DNA of 64,000 nt from Hyalella azteca (Eukaryota; Arthropoda; Malacostraca; Amphipoda; Hyalellidae): NCBI RefSeq assembly GCF_000764305.2, contig NW_025938997.1, forward strand, positions 62,001-126,000. Reading direction: 5' to 3'. Positions within the stretch are counted from its first letter, which is position 1. Each line of letters starts with the position of its first letter. Positions 55,989 through 64,000 of this stretch are shown here, one piece after another. The position numbers and the translations under genes were made by a program. The notes beneath the pieces were generated by a model. The model was not told where the DNA came from. It ran no database searches and saw only the letters and a list, made by a program, of their open reading frames with translations.

Positions 55989-57773
55989 GTTATACATGAG
56001 ATGGAAATCTAACGAAAAGGACTCGAAATAAATTATTATTATTATTATTAGCTTGTGCAAAAATTAAGCCTTGCTGTGGCAAGAAGGCCTTCGTGCCGCC
56101 GCCTCAAAAAAGTCTACGCATACTCGTCTCCTCCGATCGCGCGCCCGCTCAGAAAATGCAGTGCATCATATTGTTCAAATGGTGACACACTTTCTTACTC
56201 TGCATGATCCACACTAGGGTAAAAAGTGCATCGATATTTGGACATCGTCCACTCACTTCTCTGAGTGCACATTCACCATGGACGAGTATGCTGCTATTTC
56301 GTCATTAAACGCTTGTGTTATCTACTGAATAAAAATATTATTATTATTAATTGAGTATTCAAAATTCATCGAATCAATGTTATCTCATTATGTTGGTTTC
56401 TTAGGTTTTACGGTTTCTGTCCGTGTAGGTTGGTTCTGTCTCCATAATAAACATTGCCAAGCTTCACTCTTAGCAATATTTGCTATTATTACAATTCATT
56501 GTTGCTATTATAACCGTAAACGATATTTACCGTTAATAATATTTACCGTTAAGGATATTTACTTTTAACGATATTTACGGTTAACGATTTTTACCGTTTA
56601 CAATATTTACCATTAACGATGTTTTCCGTTAACGGTTTTTCCCGTTAACAATATTTACCGTTAAAGATTTTTACCGTTAACGATATTTACCGTTAACGAT
56701 ATTTACCGTTAACGATTTTTACCGTTAGCAATATTTACCGTTAAAGATTTTTACCGTTAACGATATTTACCGTTAACGATTTTTACCGTTAACAATATTC
56801 ACTGTTAAAGATTTTTACCGTTAACGATTTTTACTGTTAACAATATTTATCGTTAAAGATTTTATCGTCAACAATATTTACCGTTAAAGATTTTTACCGT
56901 TAACGATATTTACCGTTAACGATTTTTACCGTTAACGATATTTACCGTTAAAGATTTTTACCGTTAACGATTTTTACTGTTAACGATTTTTACCGTTAAC
57001 AATATTCACCGTTATCGATGTTTACCGTTAACGATGTTTACCGTCAAGGATTTTTACCGTTAATGATATTTACCGTTAACGATATTTACCGTTAACGATT
57101 TTACCGTCAACAATATTTACCGTTAAAGATTTTTACCGTTAACGATTTTTACCGTTAACAATATTTACCGTTAACGATATTTATCGTTAAAGATTTTTAT
57201 CGTCAACGATTTGTTACCGTTAACGATTTTTACCATTAACAATATTTATCGTTAAAGACTTTACCGTTAACAATATTTACCGTTAAAGATTTTTACCGTT
57301 AACGATTTTTACCGTTAACTATATTTACCGTTAATAATTTTTACCGTTAACAATATTTACCGTTAAAGATTTTTACCGTTAACGATTTTTTTTACCGTTA
57401 ACGATATTTACCGCTAACGATTTTTACCGTTAATGATTTTTACCGTTAGCAATATTTACCATTAAATATTTTTACCGCTAACGATTTTTACCGTTAACTA
57501 TACATGTCGCTAACGACATCTATCTTTACGGAGGCCCCGAGAGAACGGGTGAGTGCCAAGACTCTGAGATTATTTACTTATCAAATTTACTGCTCCTCAT
57601 CTTCAATTAGTTTTAATTTTTCACTTTAGTTCACATCAGTGATAGTAAGCATTTTAGATCTATATAACATATTAGATATTATTATTCAAGGCACAATGAA
57701 ATGTAAGAACATTATTTAAAACAATGTTAGTGGCATTGGACAAAAATGTAACATTCGTGCACCAACTGGTAGA
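55989..57773. repeat. Duplicated unit A containing a GTTAAC minisatellite
   Basis: Flanks equal those of unit B (58190-59425). Left: CGAAATAAATTATTATTATT, AGCTTGTGCA, TCTCCTCCGATCGCGCGCCC. Right: GAGAGAACG, GTGCACCAACTGGTAGA. No coding capacity. The left end is defined by the adapter and may be incomplete. Confidence 0.85.
56510..57510. repeat. GTTAAC minisatellite A, 16-17-bp unit TTTACCGTTAACGATA
   Basis: Roughly 60 units alternating irregularly between TTTACCGTTAACGATA and TTTTTACCGTTAACGA, with AACAATA and AAAGATT variants. Each unit contains the palindrome CGTTAACG and, on the minus strand, TAACGG. Confidence 0.95.
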
Positions 57774-58189
57774 ATGTGTGAAGTGAAGATGACACCCGCT
57801 CACCTTCAGCGACCCCTTTCATGCCCCCTCATCCCTCTGAACTTTCACCCTCCCTTCATACCCCCTTTGTACCTCCCTTCATACCCCCTTTGTACCCCTC
57901 CCTTCACCCCCTCACAGCATTCGCTTTTCGATTTGAATCTTTCAGCTTGTGTCCCATGTGATAATTTTAATGTGAACAATATTTTCAATTATATTTCTAT
58001 TACAATTTGATTTTTATTTATTGTTAATTTATTATGTGATCCATCATCCGCTCTGTAAGCGCGGGTTGTTGCCGTTACCTCCGACAAAATCAAAATAAGT
58101 TAAATAAATAATACATTTAAATTTCCTTTTTACTGAAAAAAGTGACGAACTTATTAATCTATTTTAAATTGATTTATTTTTGAGTTATC
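57774..58189. other. Spacer between units A and B
   Basis: Contains a short C/T-rich direct repeat (CCTCCCTTCATACCCCCTTTGT, two copies; word given only in part) near 57850-57900. Otherwise nothing recognised. Confidence 0.5.
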
Positions 58190-59425
58190 GTTACACATGA
58201 GACGGAAATTTTACGAAAAGAATTCGAAATAAATTATTATTATTATTATTAGCTTGTGCACAAATTAATGGCATGAAGTCTTCGTCCCGCCGACTCATAA
58301 AAGTCTACGCGTACTCGTCTCCTCCGATCGCGCGCCCGCTCAGAAAATGCAGTGCGTCATATTGTCCGAATAGTGACACACTTTCTTACTCAGCATGATC
58401 CACGCGAGGGTAAAAGTTCATTGGTATTTGGACATCGTCAATTTAATTCTCCGAGGGGTACATATGGACAAATATGCTGCTATTTCGTCTTTTAGCGTAT
58501 TATCTACTGAATAAAAACATTATTATTCTTAATTGAGTATTTAAAATTAATTATTAGGCTTTACGAATTCTGCGTAGGTTGGTTCTGTCTCAATAATAAC
58601 CATAAACAATATGCAATGCCAACAATACTTGCTATTAGCAATATTTGCTATGATTACAATTTATTATTGCTATTATTACCGTTAACGATTTTTGCCGTTA
58701 AAATTTTCACCGTTACCGATATTTACCGTTAACAATATTACCGTTAACGATATTCACCGTTAACAATATTTGCCGCTAATGATATTTACCGTTAACGATG
58801 TTTACCGTTAACGATGTTTACCGTTAACGATGTTTACCGTCAACGATGTTTACCGTTAACGATGTTTACCGTTAACGATGTTTACCGTTAACGATGTTTA
58901 CCGTTAACGATATTTATCGTTAACAATATTCTCCGTTAACGATTTTTACCATAACCGATATTCACCGTTAACAATATTTACCGTTAACAATATTTATCGT
59001 TAACAATATTTACCATTAACGATATTTACTCTTAGCGATATTTATCGGTAACGCTATTCACCGTTAACGATTTTTACTGCTAGAAATATTTACCATCAAA
59101 GATTTTAATCGTTAACGACATTTACCGTTAAAAATATTCACCGTTATATATACATGTTCCTAACGACATTGATCTTTACGTATATAGGCTCCGAGAGAAC
59201 GCGTGAATGCCAAGACTTTGAGATTATTTACTACTAAAATTTACTACCTTTCATCTACATTTAATTTTAATTCTTCGCTTTATTTCGCATCAGTGATAGT
59301 AAACATTTTAGATTTATAAAACATATAATATTATTCTACAATGCATAATGAAATTTAGAAACATGCTTAACAACAATGTTAGTGGCATTGCACAAAAATG
59401 TAACATTCGTGCACCAACTGGTAGA
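58190..59425. repeat. Duplicated unit B containing a GTTAAC minisatellite
   Basis: Second copy of unit A with diverged flanks and a shorter array. Starts GTTACACATGAGACGGAAA and ends CACCAACTGGTAGA. Confidence 0.85.
58676..59155. repeat. GTTAAC minisatellite B
   Basis: About 29 units; GATGTTTACCGTTAAC is the commonest here, unlike array A, so the arrays have homogenised separately. Confidence 0.95.
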
Positions 59426-59784
59426 TATGTAGCACATTACAACAATGTGTTACTACATACTCAGATGCAATGTTTCGTCCAATGATGATAACTATGCATA
59501 ATGTATTGGGCAGAGTACACTTACAAATAGCATAATTTTGAACGAAAATAAGTATTTGGAATCAACCGTCATGCAATGGAACGAGCTACCATCATAAAAC
59601 GTTTAAATTTTCAAAAGAAGCTTCACGTTAAATTCTATTATTTGATATTGAAAATAAAAATCTTATTTATTGTTTTCACTTTTTTAAATCACTCGCTGAA
59701 AACTAACTTAGAAGGTTCGCTCAGGCCCAATTTAAATTACCGTTTCCGACACAAACGCGATCATAAAACTCATTTCTTTGACGA

Positions 59785-59849
59785 GCCTCCCTCCACCAGC
59801 TGCCTCCCTCCACCAGCTGCCTCCCTCCACCAGCTGCCTCCCTCCACCA
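59785..59849. repeat. Minisatellite, 17-bp unit CTCCCTCCACCAGCTGC
   Basis: Four copies up to the single N at 59850. Confidence 0.9.
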
Positions 59850-59850
59850 N

Positions 59851-59998
59851 CAACAACATCAACAGAACCAACAACATCAACAGAAGCAACAACATCAACA
59901 GAACCAACAACATCAACAGAAGCAACAACATCAACAGAACCAACAACATCAACAGAACCAACAACATCAACAGAACCAACAACATCAACAGAAGCAGC
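59851..59998. repeat. Minisatellite, 18-bp unit CAACAACATCAACAGAAC
   Basis: Eight copies with C/G at the last base, after the N join. The frames through it (N-N-I-N-R repeats) are artefacts. Confidence 0.93.
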
Positions 59999-62139
59999 AG
60001 CTGCAGCCCTCCTACCGCTAGCGTCGACAGACGCCACGCCTGTTCACAGCGCAGCCTCATTAGGATCTATCTTAATGAGGGATTAACTTGAACTAATTAG
60101 TAACGGGCTAGTTCAGTGGAGCCACAATTGATTCCCATGGTCATTTATGTTTGTAAAATTATTATTATCATGTCTGTGCAATTAATTTGCACTTTATTCA
60201 AGAAAATTATGCGTAATTAGTATGAGATGTAATAAATTTTTCCACATTGCTCTCTTGAGTCAATGTAGAAGACATCGCTAAGTTCTGTTACTACAATGTC
60301 ATTAATTTCGTCATGTTGTCACGGAAATATAATATTTAATATTCTTTATATTCTATTATCTTTTCTCGAGTTTTCCAATTAAAAGTTTGGAAATTAGATC
60401 CATATGTTGCCGGTCCGAATTATTCATCACAGTTTGTAAAGTCACCGTGTGATGGTCGTCCTAATTTGTTAGGGTTCCGTTTAATTGCCTCGCCTCAGTG
60501 ATAACAACTCACAGAAAGTTAATAAATTTACAAGAGATAAAAGGCAAGATAAAAAAAAGGTGAATATAATTAGTTTACTATGACCTCATTTGAATTTACT
60601 GCTTTAAATTACTTGATGATTTTTACCTTGTCTACTATTATCCATTCCTACAAATTAACCCATTCTTCTCAGTATGAACCGCAAAACTGGTGCGTAGCCA
60701 TGGCGGTGACGCGTAGCTTCGACTTGCCTGTTGCCGCTGTACTTCCCTTGACGCTCTTCCAGCCATTTATTACCGCTAAGCTTTTATTTTCGGAAATGAA
60801 TCAGTCTAGCGGCTTCAAGAGTACAAACATTCAAGATTTCAAGTTTAAATTCAATTCACTCCTCGTTTCAATAAATTTTCTCAAAGTTTAATTTGCTTCA
60901 CTATCTTTAACTACGATACAATTGTATGAAATTATTCATATTACAAAAGCAAGAGACGAGTAATATAACTATTTTAAATTACAATTCAATGTGACGAGAA
61001 AGCAGATTGCCTTTTTCATAGGATCTTAATGCTCAGTTCTTCTTTCAATGTTCTTATCTTCTGGTCTTGTAAGTTAGGAACACGAATAAATTATTTCATA
61101 TTTTCCTCCCTCATTGAACGTTTGTATGACGCCAATCGCGTTACAAATAATATGGAATAATAACAATAACGAATAAAGTTAATTCGAAATTCCCATAAAT
61201 TGAAAAGAACCAAATCCGTGACCCAATATGCGATCCTAAGCTATGCCCTCCTGTTCCCGCGTTAGCATTTTAATTCGAGATGCAATTCCGGGAACGCGCC
61301 TCGCTTGCTGGAACTCTGGAATGGGAATTTCCTGTCCCATCTCGGCTCACGGAATGGCCACCAGCCCCCGCATTATCTCCTAAAACGCTGGAAATTGCAA
61401 AATTCTCGTGAATTTTGTGATTGGCGGAGAACCACAAACTTTTCGGTTTGACCATCGGCTGAATTAACAGTCCTGGGACATCTCAATCATTAGTGCATGG
61501 TTCAGAAATAATTACAGCCTTATTGCAGGTATTAGTAATGAAAATATGGGCATTTAGTACAGGTTACAACTCGCATTGCGTGTTAATAACTCATTGATTT
61601 GCATCGCAGGTCTTTTCTGATGCGATATGAACATACGGCACTTAGGCCGGTTAGTGTTGGAAAAAAGCTGGTTAACTCAATTGATGCAATACTCAAGCTT
61701 CGATAATAACTCCTCTATTAGGTGAACCACTTTATTTCTCTGTAACAATCATATATACGAATGTGTTAGTAGATTAGGGAGCAAACAGATGCAGAAAATT
61801 ATGTGTGGCGTAAACGTAGTTTACGAACGCACCACAAAAAAGTATCATCGAACTGAAGGATCAGAATGCACCACGTGAACCCAGCACCGGTAGAGGGGAT
61901 GCACCAGTACAGGGGTGTACCGGTACAGGGGGCATCGGGACAGGGAGTGCTCCGGACCAGCTAAGGGGTGTACCGGTAAAATAAGTACGTTTTGCTTCTT
62001 TAGGGTATAAATAATTTTCATTGGAATTATCGGTGCCCCGTCGGGCGCCGCGTGACGTAAGTTTGTCTGCACCTGAAGGCCAGGCGGTGCAACCTGCGAA
62101 AAATTAATTGTTGTGCATCAACTAATTGCGTTGTGATGA
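59999..62139. other. Spacer, nothing recognised
   Basis: AT-rich. The 103-codon plus frame at 60580 has no domain or splice evidence. 61870-61980 repeats ACCGGTACAGGGG-type words. Confidence 0.45.
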
Positions 62140-62222
62140 TCCTGCAGCTGTAGTCCTGCAGCAGCTGTAGTCCTGCAGCAGCTGTAGTCCTGCAGCAGCT
62201 GTAGTCCTGCAGCAGCTGTAGT
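62140..62222. repeat. Minisatellite, 17-bp unit TCCTGCAGCAGCTGTAG, ends in a gap
   Basis: Five copies, then N run. Confidence 0.92.
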
Positions 62223-62974
62223 NNNNNNNNNNNNNNNNNNNNNNNNNNNNNNNNNNNNNNNNNNNNNNNNNNNNNNNNNNNNNNNNNNNNNNNNNNNNNN
62301 NNNNNNNNNNNNNNNNNNNNNNNNNNNNNNNNNNNNNNNNNNNNNNNNNNNNNNNNNNNNNNNNNNNNNNNNNNNNNNNNNNNNNNNNNNNNNNNNNNNN
62401 NNNNNNNNNNNNNNNNNNNNNNNNNNNNNNNNNNNNNNNNNNNNNNNNNNNNNNNNNNNNNNNNNNNNNNNNNNNNNNNNNNNNNNNNNNNNNNNNNNNN
62501 NNNNNNNNNNNNNNNNNNNNNNNNNNNNNNNNNNNNNNNNNNNNNNNNNNNNNNNNNNNNNNNNNNNNNNNNNNNNNNNNNNNNNNNNNNNNNNNNNNNN
62601 NNNNNNNNNNNNNNNNNNNNNNNNNNNNNNNNNNNNNNNNNNNNNNNNNNNNNNNNNNNNNNNNNNNNNNNNNNNNNNNNNNNNNNNNNNNNNNNNNNNN
62701 NNNNNNNNNNNNNNNNNNNNNNNNNNNNNNNNNNNNNNNNNNNNNNNNNNNNNNNNNNNNNNNNNNNNNNNNNNNNNNNNNNNNNNNNNNNNNNNNNNNN
62801 NNNNNNNNNNNNNNNNNNNNNNNNNNNNNNNNNNNNNNNNNNNNNNNNNNNNNNNNNNNNNNNNNNNNNNNNNNNNNNNNNNNNNNNNNNNNNNNNNNNN
62901 NNNNNNNNNNNNNNNNNNNNNNNNNNNNNNNNNNNNNNNNNNNNNNNNNNNNNNNNNNNNNNNNNNNNNNNNNN
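62223..62974. other. Assembly gap (752 N)
   Basis: N run with a different minisatellite on each side. Confidence 0.99.
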
Positions 62975-63195
62975 ACATCTGTGCCTTTGGTGCCACGCAC
63001 CATCTGTGCCTTTGGTGCCACGCAACATCTGTGCCTTTGGTGCCACGCACCATCTGTGCCATTGGTGCCACGCAACATCTGTGCCTTTGGTGCCACGCAC
63101 CATCTGTGCCTTTGGTGCCACGCGACATCTGTGCCTTTGGTGCCACACAACATCTGTGCCTTTGGTGCCACGCACCATCTGTGCCATTGGTGCCA
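62975..63195. repeat. Minisatellite, 25-bp unit CATCTGTGCCTTTGGTGCCA
   Basis: About nine copies (unit ends CGCAC). The start is lost in the gap. Confidence 0.94.
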
Positions 63196-63345
63196 AACTC
63201 TCACCTTTGGTGCACCAAACTCTCATTGGTGCACCAAACTCTCACCGTAAACCTGACCAAACTCTCACCGTAAACCTGACCAAACTTTCACCGTAAACCT
63301 GACCAAACTCTCGCCGTTAACCTGACCAAACTCTCACCGGACAGG
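63196..63345. repeat. Minisatellite, 23-bp unit AAACTCTCACCGTAAACCTG
   Basis: About five copies (unit ends ACC) with partial units at the left that join the previous array. Confidence 0.92.
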
Positions 63346-63475
63346 ACTGGCTGTCTTTATCCTCGACTTCACATATACAAAACTCATATAACCTCACTCT
63401 ACCCCACCTTTCCGTCTTCTCGCCGCCAATGAACGAGTTGTTAGGTATTGTAAGTTCAGGTTAGGTGCAGAGTCG

Positions 63476-63719
63476 TGGAAAGTGTAGAATAGAATAGAAG
63501 TGTCGGCACTGAAGAAATAGGCCTGTTGCCGATTCTTGAACTTTTCGTGACTTGATTCACAAGGGATCTGGCCTTTGGAACCCGATCTTTCCATAGCTGA
63601 CCATTGATTGAGATAGCTGCTGGACTTATTGCCTGGTCCGTAATTTGCTAGGCATTTTAAGACTGAACATATGCTCCTGCATAGCTTCGTCTAGACTGGT
63701 CTTGAAGGCGTTCATACTA
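63476..63719 (-). mobile_element. LINE 3' end, copy C
   Basis: The minus strand reads MNAFKTSLDEAMQEHMFSLK, MPSKL, MERSGSKGQIPCESSHEKFK, then the shared tail ending in TTCTATTCTATTC. It is close to copy A. The 5' part of the LINE is missing. Confidence 0.78.
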
Positions 63720-64000
63720 TAGAAGGGTTGTAGAATCTTTATGGGTAAATACGAGTCAAGTGGGGACCAATTTGTGCAGTGGCTGTTAATATCTGCTACT
63801 GTGGCCGTAAAACTTGACATCTCACGCCCTCTGGCGTGCTTATGCCCGGAAAGGAATTCGAAATTATTTCAATATTGAGCAGGATTCTATGTTGCGAGAT
63901 ATCCATGAAAAATAAAGAAACGATTAGATAAAATTATACTCTTTATTGATCCAGTTTCCTGGAAACGAGCTTCAAACCCCCCAAAAATATTTTGATCGAA
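63720..64000. other. End of window, nothing recognised
   Basis: No gene or repeat seen after the LINE fragment. Confidence 0.5.

Noticed and set aside
62027..63226. Open frames of 340-400 codons on the minus strand
   Set aside because: They run through 752 N and two minisatellites.

Overview
This looks like a scaffold from an invertebrate animal genome, most likely an arthropod (insect or crustacean); the species cannot be named from the sequence. The reasons are a gene of 11 exons with standard splice sites, LINE and tRNA-derived SINE copies, very dense minisatellites, low to moderate GC and no operon structure. It is a draft short-read assembly: N gaps lie at 15282-15406, 48310-48997 and 62223-62974, single-N joins at 13116, 19946, 53143, 55908 and 59850, and two complete 38-bp Nextera mate-pair junction adapters remain at 16155-16192 and 55951-55988. 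Long-range order across these points is doubtful.

Layout. 1-3925 is the 3' flank of the main gene and holds nothing I recognise. 3926-19010 (minus) is one large gene rebuilt here from 11 phase-compatible exons. It predicts a 1263-residue RNA-binding protein with four RRM-like domains, a Cys/His cluster, basic stretches and a long Gly/Asn/Ser/Tyr-rich tail. Its last RRM resembles RRM2 of hnRNP M and Drosophila Rumpelstiltskin. Two of its RRMs come from a duplicated exon pair with the same intron phases, and one of the twin introns uses a GC donor. Intron 1 holds LINE debris, a TIR element, a gap, a mate-pair adapter and diverged pieces of the same gene.

19011-24717 contains a LINE 3' end next to a tRNA-derived SINE that shares its tail, and twin hairpins. 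24718-25260 (plus) is an intact single-exon ankyrin protein like NRARP (Notch-regulated ankyrin repeat protein), with CSL/Su(H)-type sites and a TATA-like box upstream. 25261-29550 is non-coding as far as I can see.

From about 29.5 kb to 63.3 kb the character changes. More than 25 separate minisatellite arrays (units 14-49 bp) are spread through AT-rich sequence. They include a 31-bp array with an alternating two-unit pattern and two large GTTAAC-centred arrays inside a duplicated unit. The only convincing coding candidate here is a minus-strand ORF at 51138-51596 ending in a CaaX prenylation box (CCIM); a weaker candidate exon lies at 41649-42058. The window ends with another copy of the LINE 3' end.

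The two main genes are independent: the first suggests nuclear RNA processing, the second feedback on Notch signalling. Nothing in the window links them functionally.
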